Shown here in pieces: positions 9,601 through 16,595 of a stretch of DNA of 19,525 nt (the first letter of the stretch is position 1; each line of letters opens with the position of its first letter). The stretch is from contig JAQGHK010000193.1 of assembly GCA_028288875.1 (NCBI GenBank), positions 1 to 19,525 of the forward strand. The letters run 5' to 3'. Both the position numbers and the translations under genes were made by a program. Origin of the DNA: Phycisphaerales bacterium (GTDB taxonomy: Bacteria; Planctomycetota; Phycisphaerae; Tepidisphaerales; Tepidisphaeraceae). The notes under the pieces are model-generated. The model saw only the letters and a program-made list of their open reading frames with translations, did not search any database and had not been told where the DNA came from.

Positions 9601-9732
9601 GGTGTCGCCCCCGGTGTTAGCAAGGCTGAAATTGCTGCGATGACGGCCTTCGCTTCATCGGTTCCGGAACCGACGAGCCTGGCTGTCCTCGGTCTGGGTG
9701 CCGCCGCCATGCTGCGTCGCCGTCGGGCCTAA
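6610..9732 (+). CDS. Secreted beta-repeat surface protein with dockerin-like tail and PEP-CTERM anchor
   Basis: This 1040-residue exported protein is expected at the cell surface or in extracellular matrix. The start at 6610 is chosen because GAGGAG (6598-6603) lies just upstream and a signal peptide follows directly (MRKTNQILALAAMTVLPAAQ, cleavage likely after ATA near residue 25). An open frame reaches back to 6445 but would bury the signal. The body is Gly/Thr/Asn/Ser-rich and contains autotransporter-associated beta-strand (PATR) units, seen as GTSTYLGG (about residue 403), GTNNYTGS (about 575) and GTNTYTGATTVSAGTLAV (about 821). At 943-995 two Ca-loop units 29 residues apart (DANLDGSVNFNDF, DFNYDGVVNFNDF) form a dockerin-like domain. 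The C terminus is PEP-CTERM: VPEPTS at 1018, a short hydrophobic helix, then an Arg cluster. Family knowledge suggests exosortase processing. Its ligand or function is unknown. Confidence 0.93.
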   Translation: MRKTNQILALAAMTVLPAAQSLATAYTWSAGTGTQAWSTGWTPAGGPVLAADTATIPPLGGNLAVNLDVTNAILGTLTFGSTGFSTDIGNANSTGNSLTLNNTGGTGNASIITTGTGTNSVTAGLILLGNTDFGAASTTGLTLGSVTVSGGARQLNNNTATTTTPGQTLTLNGTLFTAEVGAVAARGLTINGSGTATTNNGNVIVNGAFNANGVSANFSGVVIGTTSTVNNLVRSTVTLNADNSAFASNITLSRANTVLTSDNNLGTGRLLLGGSTNSIDAFVSSTGGTRTIGSLVTPTQVQIQQFNAFTGTNSFIVNSRVLASASRGMGNLLSGGATLTLNSGFYSANTESDIRHQIIDGSGTTIINGGLHNGYDQTNNIEFAGAAAGSYEKRGTGLLTVNGTSTYLGGTRVRGGSMEFATSAAYGVGAATAGNGITVDAGGTVGLLTSSLDSAFLARIALGGGSNYLIPTLGGAVTTVSTDYTSNGALALTNSDTNTAINYGAGGNLSGTFLQGLGLGAVSTGANYAGTITPAASTYRLGGGGTLTLTNPSSNQLTGGNAVVANNGGTVVLQGTNNYTGSTSIGGTYINPSQELLRLGQTTSVITNNVTLRANSTVSVSSLSDGGVASGIGSASNAASNLVINGGTLQYTGAGSSTDRLMTITANGATLDASGSGAVKFTNTGAIVSGDAAGRAGISDSSSKVVLEVNDVSDLSVGMTVTGTGIAAGTTIKAIVPPSFSNIGGTSSVGPYQIILSAASTTTAGTFVAVPDLVFGGQNRTLTLTGTSTAANALGGSLSNSASGGTLGVTKTGTGTWALGGTNTYTGATTVSAGTLAVSAPSAISSASLVTVGGGATAAAYKIGWNGVSTSATIPLPTLSTNGRFDIGIGRVVLTGTTAAIIQALVGNGSTGSVFTSSADLSHNIGYGDVGSGGITVRYTLLGDANLDGSVNFNDFLVLQNNFNQPGIFVQGDFNYDGVVNFNDFLVLQNNFNQSVSGVAPGVSKAEIAAMTAFASSVPEPTSLAVLGLGAAAMLRRRRA
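9436..9591 (+). other. Dockerin-like tandem Ca-binding repeat within the PEP-CTERM protein
   Basis: Two near-identical units, each D-x-N-x-D-G-x-V-N-F-N-D-F followed by LVLQNNFNQ, are spaced 29 residues apart. The DNA of the two units is also clearly similar, so this is a recent or constrained duplication. Residues at the Asp/Asn positions fit an EF-hand-like calcium loop. In cellulosomal bacteria dockerins bind cohesins, whereas in planctomycetes they are mostly seen on secreted proteins without known partners. Confidence 0.85.
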
Positions 9733-9764
9733 GACTTTGTTCGGTTGATCCGTTTGACCCAAAC

Positions 9765-9796
9765 CCGGGCCGCCGCGAGCAATCGCGGCGGCCCGG
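9765..9796 (+). terminator. Strong hairpin terminator of the PEP-CTERM gene
   Basis: A perfect 14-bp GC-rich stem (9765-9778 with 9783-9796) closes on a GCAA tetraloop of the GNRA class, starting 33 bp after the stop codon. It is followed by TTCGTTTGATTGTT, which is T-rich but not a pure T-run. Confidence 0.8.
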
Positions 9797-9874
9797 TTCG
9801 TTTGATTGTTGCGATGGAGCCCGGCCGGCGCCCGATCGGCTGAATGGGAAATTGAATCAAGCGAAAAAAGAAGT

Positions 9875-9900
9875 CGCCCGGCCGTGGGAGCGGCCGGGCG
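9875..9900 (-). terminator. Intrinsic terminator of the minus-strand sugar operon
   Basis: A 10-bp perfect stem (9875-9884 with 9891-9900) with a 6-nt loop lies 28 bp beyond the oxidoreductase stop. Read on the minus strand it is followed by ACTTCTTTTTTCGC, a canonical T-tract. With the plus-strand hairpin at 9765 it separates two convergent transcription units. Confidence 0.85.
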
Positions 9901-9928
9901 GCTTGCGTCACATTGCAAAAGAATGGAA

Positions 9929-11011
9929 CTAAACCAGGTCGCCTAAACCGTTCGAATTCAGCACATCGGCGATCTTCTGCGGCTTGCCGGTCGTGAGAGC
10001 GGCTTCCATGGCAGACATCGTGGCGACAGTGATGATGCCTTCAGCAATATCCGGTGTCGGCGTGCGGCCGACTTGCAACTCGCGGGCGAAGTGTTCGATG
10101 TAATTCTGGTATTCGCCGGCGTGGTGACTCTTGCCGCCGAAACGGAAGTAATAGCTGTTGCGATGTTCCAAGTCGTATTGTCGCGAGCCGCCTTCACCGG
10201 CGAAGTGGGTGCTGTAGCGCAGGTCGGAATAATCGGCCTGGCTGCTGCCGGTGAGGCCACGGAGGACGCAGCTCATGCCGCTGTCGCGCCGGTGATTGCC
10301 GTAGGGCGCGCTGTAGCTGCCGCTGATACGGGCAATCTTTCCGTCGGCCGTCGTGCAGACGAAGTGCATGGCGTCCGGATCGGTCAGACCAAGCTCACGA
10401 CCGTTGGCGGTGAGCGTGCCGTAGCCGAACACTTCGGTAATATTCGGCATGTACCAGCGGACGAGATCCACCGGATGGCTGAGCCCGCCGTACAGCCATT
10501 TGAGGCCGCCTTTGCGGGCCCATTCGCGCTGCATGAACCAGCGGTTGTCGGCGTTGTAATAGGCTTCGATCGAAAACAGTTCGCCGTGTTTGCCGGCTTC
10601 GAAGTCAGCGCGCTGTCGGATCATCGGCTCAAAGAATCGGCTGCTTTGGCCGACGTACACGCACTTTCCGCTTTTGCGCCCGGCGTCCATGACGGCCTTG
10701 GCGTCTTTCAGATCGTCGATCAGCGGCTTGGTGCAAATCACGTGCTTGCCCGCGTTCAGGCAGGCGATGATGTGCCGGGCGTGCAGCGGATCGGGCGTAT
10801 AAACGCCGACCGCATCGATCGACGCGTCGGCCAGCATTTCGTCCAGCTTCGTCGTGTAGTGGGCAAACTTGAACTCCTCGCAGCGGTCCTCGCAGAGCTG
10901 TTCGTTCAGATCGCACAAGACGGCCAAGTCCCACATTTCGCTGTTGAGGGCGGCCGAAATAATGCTGCGACCTTCACCGAGGCCGAGGACGCCGAGCCGG
11001 AGCTTGCTCAC
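9929..11011 (-). CDS. Gfo/Idh/MocA-family oxidoreductase
   Basis: This 360-residue NAD(P)-dependent sugar or polyol dehydrogenase-type enzyme is probably cytoplasmic. The N-terminal Rossmann motif is LGVLGLGEG (residues 6-14). CTKPLI (Lys95-Pro96) corresponds to the family EKP signature, with Thr replacing Glu. The active-site helix carries LSHPVDLVRW with His179 and Asp182. Length is typical. The start is GTG within a GTGA overlap with the stop of the upstream racemase-like gene, indicating translational coupling. It is the last gene of the four-gene operon and ends 28 bp before a terminator. Many members oxidise sugars or their lactones. Here the operon context suggests an oxidation or epimerisation step feeding the kinase and RuBisCO-like protein, but the substrate cannot be read from sequence. 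Confidence 0.93.
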   Translation of the reverse strand: MSKLRLGVLGLGEGRSIISAALNSEMWDLAVLCDLNEQLCEDRCEEFKFAHYTTKLDEMLADASIDAVGVYTPDPLHARHIIACLNAGKHVICTKPLIDDLKDAKAVMDAGRKSGKCVYVGQSSRFFEPMIRQRADFEAGKHGELFSIEAYYNADNRWFMQREWARKGGLKWLYGGLSHPVDLVRWYMPNITEVFGYGTLTANGRELGLTDPDAMHFVCTTADGKIARISGSYSAPYGNHRRDSGMSCVLRGLTGSSQADYSDLRYSTHFAGEGGSRQYDLEHRNSYYFRFGGKSHHAGEYQNYIEHFARELQVGRTPTPDIAEGIITVATMSAMEAALTTGKPQKIADVLNSNGLGDLV

Positions 11012-11694
11012 AGCGCACCCGCCTTTGAATCGACATCCGGCCGAACCAGCGTGGCGAGGTGTTCGATCGCCAGCCGTGGGCTGGAGAGAATCGGCTTGGG
11101 TTTGTCCTGCTCCGGTAGGGCGTCGACTACCCGGGCCATCGAGGCTTGGGCCAGGACGATCACATCGACACTCTTGGCGAGTTTGCGAAGTGCATCGCCG
11201 ACGAGCTTATCGTGCGTTGCGCCGTCGCCGCTGATCACGGCCGCGAACGCGCCGTCCACGATACGATCCGTGAGCGTGATGTCCTTCCCGATCATCGCGG
11301 CCTCGCGGCGGATGAGTTCGACCGTTGGGGCCAAGGTCGATGGCAGCGTCGCCACAACGCCAATTTTGCTGCCGAGCGATACCGCTTTGGAAGCCATCGG
11401 CTGATCGACGCGAAGGGCCGGCGCGGTCGACAGCACGCTGGCCGCCTCGACGGCCCGGCCCATGGAGGAGCATGTGACGAGAATGAAATCCGCCCCCGCC
11501 TCATCGGCCGACAGCACGTGGTTCGCCAGTCGCTTGGCCGTCAACGGCGGGCATTTGCCGTCGCGGATGATGTCGCACAGCAGGCTTTCATCGACCATGT
11601 TCACGACCTGATGGCCGGGCAAAAGCTCGGTCGTCAGGGCTTTGAACACGGGAATCATCGACGCCGAAGTATGAATCAGAAAAACGGTCGACAT
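11008..11694 (-). CDS. Asp/Glu racemase-fold protein with a single catalytic cysteine
   Basis: This 228-residue protein belongs to the Asp/Glu/hydantoin racemase superfamily. The N-terminal cysteine motif is intact (LVTCSSMG, Cys75), whereas the expected C-terminal cysteine site reads VLAQASMARV, with Ala184 in place of Cys. Two-cysteine racemisation is therefore unlikely. One-cysteine members of the superfamily include arylmalonate decarboxylase, so an isomerase or decarboxylase role on an acid-sugar intermediate is possible. The ATG start lies 10 bp after the kinase stop, and its own stop overlaps the GTG of the oxidoreductase gene. No clear ribosome-binding site is visible, so translation is probably coupled within the operon. 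It has no signal peptide and is expected in the cytoplasm. Confidence 0.85.
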   Translation of the reverse strand: MSTVFLIHTSASMIPVFKALTTELLPGHQVVNMVDESLLCDIIRDGKCPPLTAKRLANHVLSADEAGADFILVTCSSMGRAVEAASVLSTAPALRVDQPMASKAVSLGSKIGVVATLPSTLAPTVELIRREAAMIGKDITLTDRIVDGAFAAVISGDGATHDKLVGDALRKLAKSVDVIVLAQASMARVVDALPEQDKPKPILSSPRLAIEHLATLVRPDVDSKAGAL

Positions 11695-11704
11695 AGACCA
11701 GATT

Positions 11705-13036
11705 CTACTGCGAATCGGCCAATCCGTTGCGGACTCGGCTGAAGAAATCAGGCGGCCCGATCTGGCCGCCTTTGAAGACCAGTTGCAGGCCGTTGACGCG
11801 GGCGTTCGGGGCGGTGGCGACGCACAGCGGAGCGCCGCGCGTGAGCGGGGCGATCATTTCGAGTGCGCTGATTCCCAATGTATTGGCGACGCGGCCTGAG
11901 GTATCGCCGCCGGCGATGACCACACGCTTCACGGGCCGGCGCTGCAGGGCGAGGCGCAGGATGTGGCCGATTGTCGTACCCAGCCGCGCGTCTTCCGCCG
12001 GCGTGTGGGGCACACGGTGATCGGCATCCGTATGAAGCACTACGCTGCGGCCATTGCCGAGGGCATGAGAGACCGCGCCGACCGAGTTCATCAGCGCGTT
12101 GTTGATCTCGCCAACATCAAGCGCGTTCGGGCTGAGGATGACTTCAGCAAATCCATCGGCCACCGCATGACGAATCTGCTCACCGGTCACCGGCGAACAG
12201 CTGCCGCAGACGACGATGATCGGCCCGACATCGCCGGGCGGCGTCATCGGCGCGGCCGCTTTCAAGATGCCGCGCTCCGTCCAGGCGGCACACAAAGCGG
12301 ATTCGACGCCGGATGATCCGACGACGAACCGCCGCTCGCCCGCCAGCAGCAGTCGGCCCACGGCGACAAGTTGAGAATCGTCCACCAGATCGATCAACAC
12401 GCCGCCGCGCTCCATTAATGCACACGTTTGCTCATACGTTTCGAGTAACCGATCGCACGGCAGCCCGAGCGATACGACATCGATCAAGCCGACAGGTAGC
12501 GAGGTCTGCAGCGACAAATGCTTGCGCAAGTCAGCCTCGGTCATCGGCGTGATCGGGTGGCGGCTGACCGACGGATGCCGGTCGAGGCGATAGCGCTCGC
12601 GCTTCGCGCCATACCGCGCGAACAAATTCCCAAATACACAATGCCGGCCCAGCGACGGCGCGCCCACCAGAATCGGCACGATCGATTCGCCGAACGTATC
12701 GAGCCCGACTTCCATCACCCGGCCGATGCTGCCGACGGTGGGCGAGGAATCGAACGTCGAGCAAACCTTGTAATGCACCAGGCCGACGTCGGCTTCGCGG
12801 AAGGCTTCGAAGGCCAAGCGCAGCGTGCCTTCGGCGTCGGCCGGGGTCATCGCACGCGTGCGGCCGGCGATGCCGAAGGCCTGCAGGCCGGGATGCATGG
12901 CTAAATCATCCGCGGTTGGCGGGCGGGTGAAGAGAACGGTTTTCACACCAGCGACGGCGAGTGATTCGAGCGCGTCGGTGCTGCCGGTGAAATCGTCGCC
13001 GTAGTAACCGAGCAAGAGGGAGGCAGAATTCGTCAC
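11705..13036 (-). CDS. Four-carbon acid sugar kinase family protein (DUF1537, OtnK/OiaK-like)
   Basis: This is a 443-residue ATP-dependent kinase of the DUF1537 family, whose characterised members phosphorylate threonate, erythronate or 3-oxo-isoapionate. The N-terminal substrate domain begins with GYYGDDFTGSTDALE (Asp14-Asp15), the family hallmark. The C-terminal nucleotide-binding domain carries VVIAGGDTSGRVANTLG (about residues 372-390). The start is GTG (13036) in a GTGA overlap with the stop of the RuBisCO-like gene, which makes the two products likely partners. This pairing matches the D-apionate route, where OiaK phosphorylates 3-oxo-isoapionate for a RuBisCO-superfamily enzyme. The D-threonate and erythronate routes use an unrelated aldolase (OtnC) instead. 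The exact substrate is an inference. Confidence 0.92.
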   Translation of the reverse strand: MTNSASLLLGYYGDDFTGSTDALESLAVAGVKTVLFTRPPTADDLAMHPGLQAFGIAGRTRAMTPADAEGTLRLAFEAFREADVGLVHYKVCSTFDSSPTVGSIGRVMEVGLDTFGESIVPILVGAPSLGRHCVFGNLFARYGAKRERYRLDRHPSVSRHPITPMTEADLRKHLSLQTSLPVGLIDVVSLGLPCDRLLETYEQTCALMERGGVLIDLVDDSQLVAVGRLLLAGERRFVVGSSGVESALCAAWTERGILKAAAPMTPPGDVGPIIVVCGSCSPVTGEQIRHAVADGFAEVILSPNALDVGEINNALMNSVGAVSHALGNGRSVVLHTDADHRVPHTPAEDARLGTTIGHILRLALQRRPVKRVVIAGGDTSGRVANTLGISALEMIAPLTRGAPLCVATAPNARVNGLQLVFKGGQIGPPDFFSRVRNGLADSQ

Positions 13037-14295
13037 GCGTGGGCACCTGCAAATTTTTCCACCGATTGGCGAAGCTCAGAATGATCGGTTGCGTAGTCGG
13101 CCAATGTCTTTCCTGCGACGGCCGCTTCCCATGCCTGCCGCAATGCGGCCACGCCCGCACCCGGCCCGCCGGGGTGGGCCATGATGCCGCCGCCGGCCTG
13201 GTAGAGCAGGTCGATTGTCTGCGTCCGCCGGTAGGTCTCGGGGGCCTGCAAACCGGTCTGCCCGGAGGACACGACCGGCAGCACCGGCGGTGTACCGACG
13301 AGCGGCTTCGCGCACGCGGCCATCGATCGCACGACCGAATCATCGTCTTCCCAAAACTTGTTCGCGATGCCATTCACGTGCATCTGATCCACGCCGGCCA
13401 GCCGCCAGAATTTCTGCCACGCGAGGAAATCGATGCCGAGCAATGGATGGCGATTCATCGCACCGAACCCATTGCGATGGCCGTGGATCACGAGCTGGCC
13501 GCGGTCGCAGATTTTCTTCGTGGCGATCAGGCCGACGCTGTTGAGGCTGATCATCGCGCACGTACCGCCGGCGGCGAGGATGGCGTCGTAGTTGGCTTGC
13601 ATCTGATCGAGTTCGTCGGTGATGTTGAACGCGTACATCACTTTCTTGCCGGTCTTGTCGAAGTGGCGATTCAGTACTTCGCTGACGGCGGACACGCGAT
13701 CTTTAAATGGCGAGTGCGGCGGGTTGCCGAGCAGTTCATCGTCTTTAATAAAGTCGATATCCGCGGCGGCCAGCTTGCCGACGAGTTCGGCCGTCTGTTG
13801 CGGCGAGAGGCCGATGCTGGGCTTGATGATGGTGCCGATCAGCGGGCGGCCTTCGACGCCGGTCATCTTTCGCGTGCCGGCCGTGCCGAACTTGGGGCCG
13901 GCGAAGTGCTGACCGAAGGAGTCGGGGAATTCGACATCGCTGAGCCGCAGGCCGGAGAACTGGGCGAGTTCGTAGAGATTGCCTTGCAGGGTCGAAATGA
14001 CCGTCGGCAGGTTGTAGCCGAAGTTTTCGATCGACCAGGAGACGCGCACGTCGGCCCGCCGATACAGCCCGCGATTGCCCTTCATGCGCGAGCCGGGAAG
14101 GGCGGGCGTTTTCGATTCGTCCAATGGCGTGATCGATTCGACGACCGCGCCGTATCGCCGGCGAAGTTCGTCGGTTTCGCCGGGCACATTCACGAAAGTG
14201 CCCGACGATTGCTCGCCGGCCAGCACCGCGGTGGCTTGTTCCAGCGGCAGGGGCGTTTCAATTCGATAAGTGGCAATGATTCGTTCGTCAGGCAT
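13033..14295 (-). CDS. RuBisCO-like protein (RuBisCO large-chain superfamily), probable acid-sugar-phosphate lyase
   Basis: This 420-residue member of the RuBisCO large-chain superfamily is the first gene of the operon. Aligned by eye with spinach RuBisCO, the metal and catalytic set is kept: Lys158 (Lys175), KDDE 184-187 (the carbamylated Lys201, Asp203, Glu204), HGHR 271-274 (His294, Arg295), His306 (His327), Lys313 (Lys334), Asn106 (Asn123) and GGG 368-370. Differences are Trp66 to Phe34 and Lys177 to Ser160, so it is not a standard carboxylase. With a DUF1537 kinase overlapping by 4 bp, the best analogy is OiaC/OiaX, which decarboxylate or cleave 3-oxo-isoapionate 4-phosphate. A methionine-salvage enolase role is less likely in this context. 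The start ATG at 14295 is preceded by a weak AGGG. Confidence 0.92.
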   Translation of the reverse strand: MPDERIIATYRIETPLPLEQATAVLAGEQSSGTFVNVPGETDELRRRYGAVVESITPLDESKTPALPGSRMKGNRGLYRRADVRVSWSIENFGYNLPTVISTLQGNLYELAQFSGLRLSDVEFPDSFGQHFAGPKFGTAGTRKMTGVEGRPLIGTIIKPSIGLSPQQTAELVGKLAAADIDFIKDDELLGNPPHSPFKDRVSAVSEVLNRHFDKTGKKVMYAFNITDELDQMQANYDAILAAGGTCAMISLNSVGLIATKKICDRGQLVIHGHRNGFGAMNRHPLLGIDFLAWQKFWRLAGVDQMHVNGIANKFWEDDDSVVRSMAACAKPLVGTPPVLPVVSSGQTGLQAPETYRRTQTIDLLYQAGGGIMAHPGGPGAGVAALRQAWEAAVAGKTLADYATDHSELRQSVEKFAGAHA

Positions 14296-14345
14296 GGACC
14301 CTGACAGCTTAAACGGACCGCCCGCCGCCGCAACCTCACGGTCTC

Positions 14346-14369
14346 TTCAACACAGGTCGGTTCAACACA
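14346..14369. promoter_or_regulatory. Tandem direct repeat in the divergent promoter region, probable operator
   Basis: TTCAACACA occurs twice (14346-14354 and 14361-14369) with a 15-bp period. The similarity extends to the right as GGTCGG versus CCGTCGG. It lies in the 101-bp spacer between the divergent RuBisCO-like operon and the glycosidase gene, 51 bp from the first start and 28 bp from the second. Tandem half-sites here would suit a shared regulator, though none is encoded in the window. I cannot assign -35/-10 boxes for either direction with confidence. Confidence 0.4.
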
Positions 14370-14396
14370 CCGTCGGCCGCCGCGGTAAGCTGACTA

Positions 14397-16577
14397 ATGA
14401 TGACCGCCGACCGCCTGAGCGCCTACGACGTCGAATGGACCACGCCGAGCGAAAACGCCAGCGGATCGATGCCGATCGGCAACGGCGACGTGGCCGCGAA
14501 CGTGTGGGTCGAGCCGAACGGCGACGTGCTGATTTTGATGGCAAAAAATGACGCGTGGGATGAGAACAGCACGCTTTGCAAACTGGGTCGCGTACGGCTG
14601 CGCTGCGATCCGCCGATGAATCCGTCGGCCGCTTTTGTGCAGCGATTTTCGCTGGCGGATGCATCGATCCGGATTTTAATTGATGACGTCGGCTTTCGTC
14701 TCTGGGCGGACGCGAACGCGCCGGTCGTTCGTGTCGAGGTTCATACGGAGCGAAAGATTGCGGTGGTCGCGACGCTCGAAACCTGGCGCAATTATCCGTA
14801 TCGCATGGCGCTGACGCAGACCGGCGACATGTTCAAGAATCTCACCGGGAAGGATCTGTATCCGACGCTGATCACGCCAGACGAAGTCGAACCAGGGCGG
14901 CCGGGTGAGGTGGTGGTGTTCCATCACAATGTCGAACGCGCGGCTGATCCGTTTTCAATCAATATGAAACTCCAAGGCCTAGGTGAGATGATCGATCAGA
15001 TCGAATCGCCCTTGACCGGCCGCATGTTCGGGATAGCGATGGTGTGCGGCGCGGATTCACAGGCGGCTGATTCGCGAACGATACGGGTGCCGGCGAAATC
15101 GAATCACCAGATCGATCTGCACGCGCTCACGTTGCATCCATCCACGCCGGACGAGTGGCGGCAATCACTGCGCAAGCAAATTGATGGCGATGTGAGCGAT
15201 CATGTCGAAGCCTTTGCAAGGCATTCTTCGTGGTGGAAGTCCTATTGGGCGCGCAGCGAACTTTTGATCACGTCGACGTCGGATGCTGAAAACGCCTTCA
15301 ACGTCACCCGCGCCTATTTGCTGCAGCGATACATGAACGCGGCGCAAGGCCGTGGCGAATTCCCGATCAAGCACAATGGCGGGCTGTTCACGGTTGGTCG
15401 GCCGTGGGATCCGGATTTTCGGCGGTGGGGCGGGCCGGGGTTTTGGTTCATGAATCAGCGGCTGATTTACTGGCCAATGCTGGCGGATGGCGATTTCGAT
15501 CTCATGCGGCCGTGGCTGGAGATGTATCGGAAAACACTGCCGCTGCAGATGCACCGCACGCAGAAATACTTCGGCCATGCGGGGGCGCATTTTCCCGAGA
15601 CGATGACGTTCTGGGGCGCCGAGGTCAGCGGCCATTACGGCTGGCAGCCGTTCGAAGAGCGCGAACGGCCCGAGGCCGAGTGCGCGTATCTCACGTATTA
15701 CTGGAGCGGCGCGATCGAGCTGATGCTGATCCTCATCGAAGCGATCGAGCACATCGGCGACACCTTTCTCGCGACCGATTTTCTCGGGCCGATCGGCGAA
15801 CAGGTGCTGCTGTTTTACGAGCATCATTATCCGCGCGGGGCGGACGGCACGCTGCGTTTCGAGCCGGCGCAGGCGCTGGAAACTTGGCACTGGGCGATCA
15901 ACCCGATGCCTGAAGTCGCCGGCCTGCGATACACGCTCGATCGGCTGAAGCATTCTAAGGCCGGCGAACTTCTACCTAAGTTGGCCGAGCAGGGCGGCCG
16001 CATCGCGAGCATTCTCCCTCCTATTCCCGTCGGCGAGCGCGATGGCCAGACCGTGCTGCTGCCGGGCGCGCAGGTCGACAAGAAGAAGAACACCGAAAAC
16101 CCTGAACTCTACTGCATTTTCCCGTACCGCCTCTATGGCGTCGGCAAGCCTGAACTCGACATGGCCCGCCGCACGTTTGATCGTCGGCTGCACGTCGAAC
16201 ACACCTGCTGGCATCAGGACGTGATCCAGATGGCGCTGCTCGGCATGGCCGACGAGGCGAAGGATTTCGTCAGCCGTCGCGCCGCCGCCGATTGCCATAG
16301 TGACAGTCGGTTTCCCGCGTTCTGGAAGGCCTTCCACGACTGGATTCCCGATCTCGATCACGGCGGAGTGCTGCAGCTCGCCGTCCAGAACATGCTTGTC
16401 CAATGGGACGGCCAAACCATTCGCCTCTTGCCCGCCTGGCCGAAGGACTGGGACGCCGATTTTAAACTGCACCTCCCCGGCCCGGCTGTCATTGAAGGAC
16501 GCGTGCGAAATGGCCAACTCGAGCACTTTGAAATCACGCCCGCCGAGCGCCGCGGCGACGTCATTTTGCCCCAATAA
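14397..16577 (+). CDS. DUF5703 / GH95-like glycoside hydrolase, no signal peptide
   Basis: This 726-residue protein has an N-terminal beta-rich DUF5703-type domain, recognised from SGSMPIGNGDVAANVWV and the NDAWDEN motif. An (alpha/alpha)6 catalytic barrel of the GH95 (alpha-L-fucosidase/galactosidase) type follows, seen in the segment around FWFMNQRLIYWPMLADGDFD and in ETMTFWG. The C-terminal beta domain contains LLPAWPKDWDADFKLHLPG, typical of GH95-like enzymes. An in-frame TGA at 14391-14393 lies directly before the start, so no hidden signal peptide exists and the enzyme should be cytoplasmic. A second ATG at 14400 is equally possible. No good ribosome-binding site is present. It is divergent from the RuBisCO-like operon, suggesting release of that operon's sugar from imported glycosides. 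The specificity is unknown. Confidence 0.88.
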   Translation: MMTADRLSAYDVEWTTPSENASGSMPIGNGDVAANVWVEPNGDVLILMAKNDAWDENSTLCKLGRVRLRCDPPMNPSAAFVQRFSLADASIRILIDDVGFRLWADANAPVVRVEVHTERKIAVVATLETWRNYPYRMALTQTGDMFKNLTGKDLYPTLITPDEVEPGRPGEVVVFHHNVERAADPFSINMKLQGLGEMIDQIESPLTGRMFGIAMVCGADSQAADSRTIRVPAKSNHQIDLHALTLHPSTPDEWRQSLRKQIDGDVSDHVEAFARHSSWWKSYWARSELLITSTSDAENAFNVTRAYLLQRYMNAAQGRGEFPIKHNGGLFTVGRPWDPDFRRWGGPGFWFMNQRLIYWPMLADGDFDLMRPWLEMYRKTLPLQMHRTQKYFGHAGAHFPETMTFWGAEVSGHYGWQPFEERERPEAECAYLTYYWSGAIELMLILIEAIEHIGDTFLATDFLGPIGEQVLLFYEHHYPRGADGTLRFEPAQALETWHWAINPMPEVAGLRYTLDRLKHSKAGELLPKLAEQGGRIASILPPIPVGERDGQTVLLPGAQVDKKKNTENPELYCIFPYRLYGVGKPELDMARRTFDRRLHVEHTCWHQDVIQMALLGMADEAKDFVSRRAAADCHSDSRFPAFWKAFHDWIPDLDHGGVLQLAVQNMLVQWDGQTIRLLPAWPKDWDADFKLHLPGPAVIEGRVRNGQLEHFEITPAERRGDVILPQ

Positions 16578-16595
16578 ACAGCCATTTGCGGCCAC

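Noticed and set aside
9658..9673. 16-bp perfect palindrome TCGGTTCCGGAACCGA at the PEP motif codons
   Set aside because: It encodes the conserved SVPEP residues and is explained by the Val-Pro-Glu-Pro codons.
10073..11404. 443-codon plus-strand open frame opposite the oxidoreductase and racemase-like genes
   Set aside because: It is antisense to two clearly recognisable genes, has no domain, and reflects the high GC and codon bias of the real strand.
13039..14304. 421-codon plus-strand open frame opposite the RuBisCO-like gene
   Set aside because: It mirrors the RuBisCO-like gene almost end to end, and its translation is Arg/His/Gly-rich without any recognisable motif.
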